This document shows, in pieces, positions 22,954-30,417 of a stretch of 35,138 bases of DNA. Position 1 is the first letter of the stretch. Every line of letters starts with the position of its first letter. Source of the stretch: Streptomyces neyagawaensis (GTDB taxonomy: Bacteria; Actinomycetota; Actinomycetes; Streptomycetales; Streptomycetaceae); assembly GCF_023516595.1 (NCBI RefSeq), contig NZ_JAMGBG010000186.1, forward strand, positions 1 through 35,138, written 5' to 3'. The notes beneath the pieces are model-generated. The model was given only the letters and a program-made list of their open reading frames with translations, was not told the DNA's origin and ran no database searches. The position numbers were made by a program, and so were the translations under genes.

Positions 22954-24232
22954 GGGCGGCCCCCTCCACATCGTCGTCGTCCAGATGGAACTCCGTCTCC
23001 CGCCAGTCCTCCGGCAACATGTGGTCCAGCACGTCGTCCACGGTCACCGCGCCCAGCAGCGAGCCGCTCTCGTCGACCACGGGCGCCGCCACCATGTCGT
23101 ACGTCGCGAAGAACCCGGCCACCTCGGGGAGCGCGGCGTCCGGGTCGAGTGGCTGGAGGTCGTCGTCGAGGATCGAGCTGACCAGGGTGTACGGCGGGTC
23201 GCGCAGCAGCCGCTGGAAGTGGACCGTGCCGAGGTACTTCCCCGTCGGCGTCTCGTCGGGCGGCCGGCACACGTACACCTGGGCGGCGAGTGCAGGGGAC
23301 AGGTCGGGGTTGCGGACCCGGGCCAGCGCGTCGGCGACGGTGGCGTCGGGGCGCAGCACGATCGGCTCGGTCGTCATCAGTCCGCCGGCGGTCTTCTCCT
23401 CGTACGCCAGGAGCCGCCGTACGTCCGCCGCCTCGTCCGGCTGCATCAGTGTCAGCAGCCGCTCCTGCTCGGCCTCCGGCAGCTCGGCCAGCAGGTCGGC
23501 CGCGTCGTCCGGGTCCATGGCCTCCAGGACGTCGGCGGCCCGCTCCTCCTTGAGCTTGCCGAGGATCTCGATCTGGTCGTCCTCCGGCAGCTCCTCCAGC
23601 ACATCGGCGAGACGGTCGTCGTCGAGGGCGGCGGCGACCTCGGCCCGGCGCTTGGGGGAGAGGTGGTGCAGCACGTTGGCGAGGTCGGCGGGGCGGAGCT
23701 GCTCGAAGGTCGCGAGGAGGTTCTCGGCGCCCTGCCCGTGCTCCTCCAGCGAGAACCCGGTGACGGCCGACCACTCCACGGTCAGCGTCTCGCCCTTGTG
23801 CCGCCGGAACGCGCCGCCCTTCCCCTTGCGGACGAACACCCGGTCGATCTCCCAGTCCCGGCGGGCCGGCAGCTGCTGCACGGAGATGTCGAGGACCGTG
23901 ACCTCCTCACCGGTCTCCACGAGCCGTACGCGACGGTCCAGCAGCTCCCCGATGACGAGCCGTTCGGTGGGCCGCTGCTCGAAGCGGCGCACGTTCAGCA
24001 CGCCGGTGGTGATGACCTGGCCGGACTCGATTCCGGTGACCCGCGTCATCGGCAGGAAGATGCGGCGCCGCGTGTGCAGTTCGACGACCAGGCCGAGGAG
24101 TCGCGGGGGTTTCCGTCCGACGCGCAGGATGGCCACGAGATCGCGGACGCGGCCCACCTGGTCGCCGTTCGGGTCGAAGACCGCGATTCCGGAGAGGTGG
24201 GAGACGAAGATCCGGGGCGCCACCGCCGCCAT
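22943..24232 (-). CDS. MgtE N-terminal and CBS domain protein without a channel
   Basis: 429 residues from the ATG at 24232; a GGAAAGGGG ribosome site precedes it and a longer frame to 24685 runs through the divergent promoter region. Residues 1-140 resemble two PRC-barrel-like units (FVSHLSGIAVFDPNGDQVGR, GLVVELHTRRRIFLPMTRV). About 175-290 is the MgtE N domain, a helical superhelix (LRPADLANVLHHLSPKRRAE, LPEDDQIEILGKLKEERAAD, MDPDDAADLLAELPEAEQER). Two CBS repeats follow (TTEPIVLRPDATVADALARV, ATYDMVAAPVVDESGSLLGA). The five-helix magnesium channel of true MgtE is absent: no hydrophobic segments are present. It is therefore probably a soluble Mg2+ or nucleotide sensor (Rv1232c is similar in order). 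The Asp-rich C-terminus (EFHLDDDDVEGAAHGS) overlaps the DUF1003 gene. Confidence 0.88.
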   Translation of the reverse strand: MAAVAPRIFVSHLSGIAVFDPNGDQVGRVRDLVAILRVGRKPPRLLGLVVELHTRRRIFLPMTRVTGIESGQVITTGVLNVRRFEQRPTERLVIGELLDRRVRLVETGEEVTVLDISVQQLPARRDWEIDRVFVRKGKGGAFRRHKGETLTVEWSAVTGFSLEEHGQGAENLLATFEQLRPADLANVLHHLSPKRRAEVAAALDDDRLADVLEELPEDDQIEILGKLKEERAADVLEAMDPDDAADLLAELPEAEQERLLTLMQPDEAADVRRLLAYEEKTAGGLMTTEPIVLRPDATVADALARVRNPDLSPALAAQVYVCRPPDETPTGKYLGTVHFQRLLRDPPYTLVSSILDDDLQPLDPDAALPEVAGFFATYDMVAAPVVDESGSLLGAVTVDDVLDHMLPEDWRETEFHLDDDDVEGAAHGS

Positions 24233-24467
24233 GAGCCGCCCCTTTCCTGCGTGTTGGTGCGAGATCCGTGTGCTCCGCGGGTCGCGTGGGTCTTTCGCGA
24301 TAATCAGGCGAGCCATACGGGATTTGTCGGACGAGGAGGGCTTCAGGCTAGCCCGTCCCGATCGGATATGCCCTGGTGAGCGGTGCGGACGGACTGCCTC
24401 CGTGGCACCCCGCGAGCCCCGGTACTCTGCGGTAGGCCTGGACTCCCCACGAAGAGGTGCATCGTCT

Positions 24468-25220
24468 GTGACTCCGACTCCCCGTACCCGAAGGGCCGCA
24501 CTGGTGGGCGCCGTCTGCACCCTCGTGGCGAGCGGGCTGGGGCTCACCGGGTGCAGTGAGGATCCGAACGAGGGCACCAACGGGGTCGGCAAGCTGACCC
24601 CCGAGAAGATCCAGACCAGAACGAAGGCGGCCGCCACGGCGGCGGACACCGTCCGGCTGTCCGGGGCCGTCGTCAGCAACGGCAAGACCTACAAGCTGGA
24701 CATGCGCCTGAAGGAAGGCGGCGGCACGGGCTCGGTGACCTCGGGCGACACGACGTTCCGGCTGCTGAAGGTCGGCGAGCACCTCTTCCTGAAGGCCGAC
24801 GCCGAGTTCTGGGACCACGAGGACGGCGGGGGCAAGAACGACGACGACTCCGACGCGGCTGCCGCGGACAAGCTGGACGGCATGTACGTCAAGGTCCCCA
24901 CCGGCGACCCGGCCTACCAGCGGTTCAGCGGCTTCACCGACAAGGACGTCCTCCTCAACAGCCTGCTGACCCTGCACGGCACCCTCTCCACCGACGGCCA
25001 CCACGAGCAGTCCGGCACCCGCACGGTCCGCATCACCGGCGACAAGGGCGCGGGCGGCACCCTCGACGTCTCCCTCGAAGGCACCCCGTATCCCCTCCGC
25101 CTGGTCCGCGCCGGCGACGCGGGCACCATCCTCCTCACCGACTGGGGCAAGAGCTTCCCCCTGGAGGAACCGGACAAGAAGTCGGTCGTCGACTACGGCA
25201 AACAACTCCCGACGTCGTAG
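24468..25220 (+). CDS. secreted lipoprotein, possibly LppX/LprAFG-like
   Basis: 250 residues from a GTG at 24468 with GAAGAGG ten bases upstream. The N-terminus is a lipoprotein signal: RTRRAALVGAVCTLVASGLG, then LTGC, so the Cys of the lipobox becomes the lipidated residue 28 or so. The mature part alternates strands (TVRLSGAVVSNGKTYKLDMR, GTGSVTSGDTTFRLLKVGEH, LFLKADAEFWDH) and ends with GTILLTDWGKSFPLEEPD. This overall pattern resembles the LppX/LprAFG family, which carries lipids or lipoglycans across the mycobacterial envelope, but the match is by fold pattern only. A Gly/Asp/Ala-rich loop (GGGKNDDDSDAAAAD) sits in the middle. It diverges from the MgtE-like gene; the 235-base gap (24233-24467) holds no gene, and TACTCT at 24423-24428 is a weak -10 candidate. 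Confidence 0.82.
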   Translation: MTPTPRTRRAALVGAVCTLVASGLGLTGCSEDPNEGTNGVGKLTPEKIQTRTKAAATAADTVRLSGAVVSNGKTYKLDMRLKEGGGTGSVTSGDTTFRLLKVGEHLFLKADAEFWDHEDGGGKNDDDSDAAAADKLDGMYVKVPTGDPAYQRFSGFTDKDVLLNSLLTLHGTLSTDGHHEQSGTRTVRITGDKGAGGTLDVSLEGTPYPLRLVRAGDAGTILLTDWGKSFPLEEPDKKSVVDYGKQLPTS

Positions 25221-25236
25221 GACGGGCCGACGAGCG

Positions 25237-25259
25237 TTCGGGGGCCGCAGGCCCCCGAA
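25237..25259 (+). terminator. hairpin terminator at the head of repeat copy B
   Basis: TTCGGGGGCC (25237-25246) pairs perfectly with 25250-25259 around GCA, 16 bases after the lipoprotein stop. It directly abuts the conserved core of the dispersed repeat. Confidence 0.8.
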
Positions 25260-25306
25260 GGGGCGCGGGGAACTGCGCGACCAGCCACGACGAACCCTCA
25301 AGCCGC
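25260..25306. repeat. dispersed intergenic repeat, copy B
   Basis: GGGGCGCGGGGAACTGCGCG followed by ACCAGCCACGACGAACCC. It differs from copy A at a few positions only. It lies between the convergent lipoprotein and hypothetical genes and is preceded by a hairpin and followed by a minisatellite. Confidence 0.8.
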
Positions 25307-25320
25307 CGACGGACGCACAC

Positions 25321-25430
25321 CCCCCGCCCGGTGGGCGAACGAAGCGCCCCCGCCCGGTGGGCGGACGAAGCACGCCCCCGCCCGGTGGGCGGACGAAGCA
25401 CGCCCCCGCCCCGGTGGGCGGACGAAGCCC
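25321..25430. repeat. minisatellite of four 26-28 bp units
   Basis: Units start with CCCCCGCCC at 25321, 25347, 25375 and 25403 and read CCCCCGCCCGGTGGGCG-GACGAAGCACG with small changes. Each has an internal GCCC-GGT-GGGC dyad. There are no unique spacers, so this is not a CRISPR array. It ends one base before the stop codon of the next minus-strand gene. Confidence 0.85.
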
Positions 25431-25431
25431 C

Positions 25432-25980
25432 TCAGCCCTGCTTCTTCTTCCGACGCTTGAAAAGCAGCCGGGGCAACCCGGCCGGCACCGGCTGCCGCGT
25501 AGTCGCCGGCGTCGGCAGCGGAGCCCGCGCCAGATCGCCGTCGGGCAGCGGCGCGGTCGTCCCCGTCGGCTCCAGCCGGAGCACCCGGCACTCCCGCGCC
25601 CACCGCTCCGGCATGGCCTCACCGTCGGGCGCGTTGAGCCGCTTCCCCTTGAGCTCGGCCACGGCCGCGTCCCACTCGGGCGATCGGGGGGCCAGCTCCA
25701 CGACCGTGGCGTCCCAGGTCACGAGCCGCCCGCCCTTGTCCTTGCTGCGGACGGTCACCACGGCCGGGCCGCCGTCGACGAGCCCCGGCAGCGGTTGCTC
25801 TCCCGGCCCGTCGCCGACCAGGCACACCGCGCCCTCGTGCCAGACGTGCCACAGCGCGCGCGACGGCACCCCGGGCCCCTGGGCGTGCGCCGACGGCGCC
25901 CCGCCGCCGCTCACCCAGATGAGCCCGGACTTCTTGGTGGCCTCCTCGACGAGGGCCCGGTCGAGCAGCTGTTCCGTCAT
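25432..25980 (-). CDS. hypothetical protein, possibly FMN-binding split-barrel fold
   Basis: 182 residues from the ATG at 25980 (MTEQLLDRALVEEATKKSGL). The first 120 residues look like alternating strands: LIWVSGGG, RALWHVWHEGAVCLVGDGPG, PAVVTVRSKDKGGRLVTWDA, VVELAPRSPEWDAAVAELKG. The order resembles pyridoxamine-phosphate-oxidase-like split barrels, but I see no definite FMN motif. The C-terminus is Pro/Ala-rich and ends in a strongly basic tail (LLFKRRKKKQG). There is no signal peptide or membrane helix. It lies 41 bases downstream of corA on the same strand, so it is probably in the corA transcript. Whether it works with CorA is unknown. Confidence 0.7.
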   Translation of the reverse strand: MTEQLLDRALVEEATKKSGLIWVSGGGAPSAHAQGPGVPSRALWHVWHEGAVCLVGDGPGEQPLPGLVDGGPAVVTVRSKDKGGRLVTWDATVVELAPRSPEWDAAVAELKGKRLNAPDGEAMPERWARECRVLRLEPTGTTAPLPDGDLARAPLPTPATTRQPVPAGLPRLLFKRRKKKQG

Positions 25981-26021
25981 GCCGTCAGCCTAGGCCCTGG
26001 TCCCTCGGTGGCGCCGGGCGG

Positions 26022-27146
26022 CTACAGCCAGCCGTTCCGCTTGAGCGTGCGGTGGATGCCCAGGCAGAGCGCCACCGTGACGCCGAGGACCACCGGGTAG
26101 CCGAACTTCCAGTGCGTCTCCGGCATGTAGTCGAAGTTCATGCCGTACACCCCGCACACCATCGTCGGCACGGCGATGATCGCCGCCCACGAGGTGATCT
26201 TGCGCATGTCCTCGTTCTGGGCCACGGAGGCCTGCGCCAGGTTCGCCTGGAGGATGGAGTTGAGGAGCTCGTCGAAGCCGACGACCTGCTCCTGCACCCG
26301 GGCGAGGTGGTCGGCCACGTCACGGAAGTACTTCTGGATGTCAGGGTCGACCAACCGCATCGGACGCTCGCTCAGCAGCTGCATGGGCCGCACCAGCGGC
26401 AGCACCGCCCGCTTGAACTCCATGACCTCGCGCTTGAGTTGGTAGATGCGGCCGGCGTCGGTGCCCCGGGGCGTGCCCTTGCGTCCGGGGGAGAACACCT
26501 CCGTCTCCACCTCGTCGATGTCGTCCTGCACCGCGTCCGCGACCGCCACGTACCCGTCGACGACATGGTCGGCGATCGCGTGCAGTACGGCGGAGGGGCC
26601 TTTGGCGAGCAACTCCGGGTCGTCCTGCAGCCGGTGACGGAGCGCCCGCAACGAACCCTGGCCACCGTGCCGGACGGTGATGAAGAAGTCCCGCCCGGTG
26701 AAGCACATCACCTCGCCGGACTCCACCACCTCGCTGGTGGCGGTGAGTTCGTCGTGCTCGATGTAGTGGATGGTCTTGAAGACGGTGAAGAGAGTGTCGT
26801 CGTAGCGCTCCAGCTTCGGCCGCTGGTGCGCGTGCACCGCGTCCTCCACGGCCAGCGGGTGCAGCCCGAACTCGGCCGCGATACCGGCGAATTCGGCCTC
26901 GGACGGCTCGTGCAGTCCGATCCACACGAACCCCCCGTCCCGGCGCACCTGACGGATCGCCTCGTGCGGGGCGAGGGTGCGCTCGAACGTGACGCGCGCG
27001 CCGTCACGGTAGACGGCACAGTCGACGACGGCCGTGGTCGCCTCCGCGGGGCGGGTGGCGTCGTACACGGCCCCGTCCTTGCGCAGCGACAGCCGGGACG
27101 GCCGGGAGGGGCGGACCGCGGCGCGCAGGTTGTTGATCATCGACAT
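26022..27146 (-). CDS. corA: CorA-family magnesium/cobalt transporter
   Basis: 374 residues from the ATG at 27146 with GAAGGAG seven bases upstream; an upstream in-frame start at 27251 has none. Residues 1-290 form the CorA cytoplasmic funnel: GFVWIGLHEPSEAEF, HPLAVEDAVHAHQRPKLERY, DTLFTVFKTIHYIEHDEL, and the long stalk helix ending in LLNSILQANLAQASVAQNED. Two C-terminal membrane helices follow. The first ends in the signature YGMNF, the second is YPVVLGVTVALCLGIHR, and a basic tail (KRNGWL) closes the protein. CorA pentamers let Mg2+ (or Co2+, Ni2+) enter down the membrane potential. Mg-linked genes (MgtE-like, DUF1003) lie 2 kb away on the same strand. The leader region upstream is unusually long and structured. 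Confidence 0.93.
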   Translation of the reverse strand: MSMINNLRAAVRPSRPSRLSLRKDGAVYDATRPAEATTAVVDCAVYRDGARVTFERTLAPHEAIRQVRRDGGFVWIGLHEPSEAEFAGIAAEFGLHPLAVEDAVHAHQRPKLERYDDTLFTVFKTIHYIEHDELTATSEVVESGEVMCFTGRDFFITVRHGGQGSLRALRHRLQDDPELLAKGPSAVLHAIADHVVDGYVAVADAVQDDIDEVETEVFSPGRKGTPRGTDAGRIYQLKREVMEFKRAVLPLVRPMQLLSERPMRLVDPDIQKYFRDVADHLARVQEQVVGFDELLNSILQANLAQASVAQNEDMRKITSWAAIIAVPTMVCGVYGMNFDYMPETHWKFGYPVVLGVTVALCLGIHRTLKRNGWL

Positions 27147-27680
27147 GGGCAGACTCCTTCGCAACGAAAGGCCGCCGACGACGGTTGGAACTACCCGGAA
27201 TGGGGACGTTTTGACTTCCGATGTTTGGCACGTCCACAAAGCGGGGAGCACCGCACCGTCGCGGTGACAGCTTCGCTTGATTCAGATCGGCGACGTCGGA
27301 TCGATGAGGTCTGATCGGCGACGGCTGATCGGTGAGGGGATCAAGGCGGTAAAGAAGTGCTCTTCCGTTGCGCGACGACCGACGAGCGGCACGACGCGAG
27401 TGAGGGTGGCAGCCAAGCAGAGAGCTGACGCGAGAGCTACGTGACTCAGCGGTCGGAAGAGCGGGTGGTACTGCACGGTCGACTTCGGTCCATCGCAGCC
27501 CCACCTCCTCCGGCCGGTCCCTCGTAAGGGACGTTCCATACCCCATCCGGGGTTCCCCGTAGGGGAGTCAGTTCTCTCTGGCCGGGACAAGAGGGCTTGA
27601 GAGCGACGCTTCTGCGTGCTGCCCGCGTGCTGTTCCGACCGGCGCCCCAGACTAACAGTCGACTGAAGTGTCAAGGCGCC
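27147..27680 (-). other. long structured leader/intergenic region upstream of corA
   Basis: About 530 bases with no conserved protein gene on either strand. On the minus strand, TTGACA (27674-27669) is a perfect -35 box, with TAGTCT (27654-27649) only 14 bases on, so the promoter is uncertain. Downstream lie hairpins TCCCC/GGGGA (27554-27566), CCCC/GGGG (27541-27552) and GTCCCT/AGGGAC (27517-27532), then a short ORF. GATCGGCGACG-like direct repeats lie at 27285-27340. It does not resemble the M-box or another riboswitch that I can recall. Confidence 0.5.
27446..27493 (-). CDS. possible 15-residue leader peptide upstream of corA
   Basis: MDRSRPCSTTRSSDR, with a strong GGAGGAGG ribosome site about ten bases upstream, just after a GTCCCT/AGGGAC hairpin. 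It holds four Arg and four Ser in 15 residues. It ends about 300 bases before corA. The good ribosome site is the only reason to take it seriously; Mg2+ transporter genes in other bacteria (mgtA, corA) do have short regulatory leader ORFs. Confidence 0.3.
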   Translation of the reverse strand: MDRSRPCSTTRSSDR

Positions 27681-27683
27681 CGT

Positions 27684-27710
27684 TTGCCGGTTCCTGACGA
27701 GTTCTATGCT
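27684..27710 (+). promoter_or_regulatory. promoter of a probably leaderless SUFU-like gene
   Basis: TTGCCG (27684-27689) and TATGCT (27705-27710) lie 15 bases apart. The -10 box ends six bases before the ATG at 27717, and no ribosome site is present, so transcription probably starts at or next to the ATG. Confidence 0.5.
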
Positions 27711-27716
27711 CGGTTC

Positions 27717-28301
27717 ATGGTTGATGTTCTCCCGTTGGTGGAAGCCCGTTTGCGTACCGCGCTGGGCGAGCCGGACGCGCGCGCCGCGGTCACCTTCCTC
27801 GGTACGGACCGCATCGAGGTGCTCCGCTTCACCGACGGCGACATCGTCCGCTACGCCACGCTCGGCATGTCCGCCCAGCCGATGGCCGACCCCACCGCGG
27901 TCCTCGCCGACCCCGTCAAGGGCCCCCGCGCCGAACTCGTCCTGTCCGTACGGCACGGCATCGCCGACACCGACAAGGTGCTCCGCCCGCTCGCCGTGCT
28001 CGCCGCGTCACCGCAGGTGGAGGGTGTGGTCGTGGCGCCCGGCGCCTCCCTCGACGTAGGCGATCCGCTATGGCCCGGCGCCCCCTTCACCTCGGTCCTC
28101 GTCGCCGAGTCCGGGGGCCTGGTCGAGGACCTCGAACTGGACGCCCCCGCCGACCCCGTACGGTTCCTCCCCCTCCTTCCGATGACCCCCAACGAGGCGG
28201 CCTGGAAGCGGGTGCACGGCGCGCAGGCCCTCCAGGAGCGCTGGCTCACCCAGGGGACGGACCTCCGCGACCCCGTCCGTGCGTCGGTCTCCCTGGACTA
28301 G
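27717..28301 (+). CDS. suppressor-of-fused (SUFU)-like domain protein
   Basis: 194 residues from the ATG at 27717 (MVDVLPLVEARLRTALGEPD). The pattern of VTFLGTDRIEVLRF, RYATLGMSAQPM, AELVLSVRHGI, ASPQVEGVVVAPGASLDVGD and VRFLPLLPMTPNEAAWKRVH is that of bacterial SUFU-fold proteins. In these a core of strands ends with a conserved block in which the protein is told where to look for its partner (LPLxxxE...W-like motif). Bacterial SUFU proteins are often immunity factors in polymorphic toxin systems, but no toxin gene is next to it. In Streptomyces this stand-alone copy is conserved, so a housekeeping role is as likely. There is no signal peptide or membrane helix. Confidence 0.75.
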   Translation: MVDVLPLVEARLRTALGEPDARAAVTFLGTDRIEVLRFTDGDIVRYATLGMSAQPMADPTAVLADPVKGPRAELVLSVRHGIADTDKVLRPLAVLAASPQVEGVVVAPGASLDVGDPLWPGAPFTSVLVAESGGLVEDLELDAPADPVRFLPLLPMTPNEAAWKRVHGAQALQERWLTQGTDLRDPVRASVSLD

Positions 28302-28436
28302 GCCGGCCGCCCCCAGCGCTCCCTCCGCGACTTCCCCGTGTGACCGACGGCACGCCACAGGTGACCGACGGGCGCCCGGCAGGTGGCCGAAAATCGGCGC
28401 TTCCCTCTGCGGCGCGGGTAGTTGATTCCGATGGCG

Positions 28437-28460
28437 GGTTCTCCGGTCCCCCGGAGAGCC
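28437..28460 (+). terminator. probable terminator of the SUFU-like gene
   Basis: GGTTCTCCGG (28437-28446) pairs with CCGGAGAGCC (28451-28460), with one G-U, around TCCC. It is 135 bases past the stop; the rest of 28302-28556 shows direct GTGACCGACGG repeats (28340 and 28362) but no gene. Confidence 0.5.
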
Positions 28461-28556
28461 GGCCGCCGTCCGGCGTCCGGCGGTCGTGCGCGGAATGTGA
28501 CGCGCACACGCCGGACGGGTGATCGTCCTTGACGCGAGGAAGCACGGGGAGGACCG

Positions 28557-29207
28557 TTGGGCCCTATGAGGGGCGAACCCAGTTGCCCGAAGTGTGGTGG
28601 CCGGGTCAGGGCTCCCGGCCTCTTTGCCGACTCCTGGCAGTGCGCTGTACACGGGACGGTGCACCCGCTGCAGCCCGTGATCCCGCCCAGCGTCGAGGCC
28701 CTCAGTGTCGTGGTGCACCGTGCCCAGGTGCCGGTGTGGATGCCGTGGCCGCTGCCGGTGGGCTGGCTGTTCACCGGCGCGGCCTTCGCCGGCGACGACC
28801 GCAGCGGAGGGCGCGCCACCGCCGTCGCCTGCTCCGGTCCGGGGCCGCTCGGCGGCATGGGTGAGCTGGTGCTCATCGCCGAGGAGCTCGGCGTGGGCCT
28901 CGGCGCCCGGTACGCCGGCATCGACGGACCCGACCCCGGCCCCTACCTCAGCGTCGAGAAACCGCCCCAGGCGAAGGTGCTCGCCGCGGGACGCCCCACG
29001 CCCCTCTGGCATGTCTCCGGCACCCCCGACGACCGCGCGGTCTTCGCCGGCGAGGCACTCGGCCTCTGGCTCTGGGCGGTCGTCTGGCCCGAACAGACGG
29101 GCCTGCTGATGTACGACGAACTGGTCCTCACCGACCTGCGCGACGCGGGCGCCGAGGTGGAACTGCTGCCGTGCGGCGCGCTGTCCCCGCGCATCCTGGA
29201 GCCCTAG
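28557..29207 (+). CDS. conserved hypothetical protein with N-terminal zinc ribbon
   Basis: 216 residues from a TTG at 28557, which has GGGGAGG four bases upstream; an ATG at 28566 (MRGEPSCPKCGG) is the alternative. Residues 7-37 form a zinc ribbon: CPKC, then CAVH after 15 residues. The rest is soluble and hydrophobic-strand-rich, with AQVPVWMPWPLPVGWLFTGA, GPLGGMGELVLIAEELGVGL and EALGLWLWAVVWPEQTGLLM. I do not recognise a characterised family, although close copies are common in Streptomyces from memory. The end (LRDAGAEVELLPCGALSPRI) resembles the tail of proteins with a phosphosugar-like fold, but not strongly. It follows the SUFU-like gene by 255 bases. Confidence 0.78.
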   Translation: MGPMRGEPSCPKCGGRVRAPGLFADSWQCAVHGTVHPLQPVIPPSVEALSVVVHRAQVPVWMPWPLPVGWLFTGAAFAGDDRSGGRATAVACSGPGPLGGMGELVLIAEELGVGLGARYAGIDGPDPGPYLSVEKPPQAKVLAAGRPTPLWHVSGTPDDRAVFAGEALGLWLWAVVWPEQTGLLMYDELVLTDLRDAGAEVELLPCGALSPRILEP

Positions 29208-29217
29208 AACGGCCCTG

Positions 29218-29349
29218 TCGCGACGCTTGCCTCACCGGCGGGGGCCTGTCCGCGACGGCTGGCGCGCCCGGTCCGCGACGGCTGGCGCCTCGTCCGCACC
29301 GGCCGGGGGCCTTGTCCGCACCGGCTGGGTGCCTGTCGGCAACAGCTGG
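29218..29349. repeat. minisatellite of five to six 21-23 bp units
   Basis: GTCCGCGACGGCTGG-like units start at 29248, 29271, 29292, 29314 and 29335, with a degenerate copy at 29218. They are spaced by 21-23 bases. It begins just after the zinc-ribbon gene and ends before the PHP-gene promoter region. The unit is unrelated to the 25321 repeat. Confidence 0.8.
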
Positions 29350-29464
29350 GTACCCCCTCCATGTGTAGGGGGCACTACCCGGTTTCGGGTGTGACCGGAG
29401 CGCTTCAAAAGGGCGCTATTCTTGAGCGTCCGCTTCTGTTTCGTCTGTGCCTGGAGTCCGCGTC

Positions 29465-30340
29465 GTGCGCATCGATCTGCACTGCCACTCCACGGCCTCC
29501 GACGGTACGGACACCCCCGCCGAGCTGGTCCGTAAGGCCGGCGCCGCGGGCCTGGACGTGGTCGCGCTGACCGACCACGACACCACCCGCGGATACGCCG
29601 AGGCCATCGCCGCGCTGCCGGAGGGGCTCACGCTCGTCACCGGCGCCGAGCTGTCGTGCCGCCTGGACGGCGTCAGCATGCACATGCTGGCCTACCTGTT
29701 CGACCCGGAGGAGCCTGGGCTGCTCGCCGAACGCGAGCTGGTCCGGGACGACCGGGTGCCGCGGGCCCGCGGCATGGTCGCCAAGCTCAACGAACTGGGT
29801 GTGCCGGTCACCTGGGAACAGGTCGCGCGGATCGCCGGGGACGGCTCCGTGGGCCGACCGCACGTGGCCACCGCCCTCGTCGAACTCGGCGTCGTACCGA
29901 CCGTCAACGACGCGTTCACCCCGCAATGGCTCGCCGACGGCGGCCGCGCCTATGTCGAGAAGCACGAGACCGACCCGTTCGAGGCGATCCGGCTGATCAA
30001 GGGCGCCGGCGGAGTCGCGGTCTTCGCGCACCCCGCCGCCGTCAAACGCGGCCGCACCGTCCCCGAGTCCGCGATCGCCGACCTCGCCGCCGCCGGGCTC
30101 GACGGCATCGAGGTCGACCACATGGACCACGACTCGGCGACCCGGGCGCGACTGCGCGGCCTCGCGAAGGAACTGGGGCTGCTCGCCACCGGTTCCTCGG
30201 ACTACCACGGCAGCCGCAAGACCTGTGAGCTCGGCGAGTACACGACCGACCCCGAGGTGTACGGGGAGATCACGCGCCGAGCCACCGGAGCGTTCCCCGT
30301 CCCGGGCACCGGCGGGAAGCAGTCGGCTCCTCGGCCGTAG
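29465..30340 (+). CDS. PHP-domain phosphoesterase
   Basis: 291 residues from a GTG at 29465 (VRIDLHCHSTASDGTDTP), nine bases after GGAG; an upstream GTG at 29447 is less well placed. It has all four PHP motifs: H6 and H8 in DLHCH with D13, ALTDHDTT, TGAELSC with MHMLAY, then VAVFAHPAAVKRG and GSSDYHG at the end. Members of this group hydrolyse 3',5'-nucleoside bisphosphates or trim 5' ends of RNA (RNase AM/YciV, with an insertion like this one), so RNA or nucleotide turnover is likely. The gene stands alone. TATTCT at 29417-29422 may be its -10 box. A NYN nuclease is encoded 1.5 kb downstream. Confidence 0.88.
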   Translation: MRIDLHCHSTASDGTDTPAELVRKAGAAGLDVVALTDHDTTRGYAEAIAALPEGLTLVTGAELSCRLDGVSMHMLAYLFDPEEPGLLAERELVRDDRVPRARGMVAKLNELGVPVTWEQVARIAGDGSVGRPHVATALVELGVVPTVNDAFTPQWLADGGRAYVEKHETDPFEAIRLIKGAGGVAVFAHPAAVKRGRTVPESAIADLAAAGLDGIEVDHMDHDSATRARLRGLAKELGLLATGSSDYHGSRKTCELGEYTTDPEVYGEITRRATGAFPVPGTGGKQSAPRP

Positions 30341-30417
30341 GGCACCCGGCGGTTCGGCGGAGGCGTAGTCGGCGGGTCCACGACTTGGCGGGCTGGACGG
30401 CCGGCGGATCACTGGAT

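Noticed and set aside
25321..25430. Possible CRISPR array
   Set aside because: The units follow each other directly with no unique spacers, and no cas genes are present.
27147..27680. M-box or other known riboswitch before corA
   Set aside because: Hairpins are present, but I could not match the conserved M-box, T-box or cobalamin elements, so only an unnamed leader is reported.
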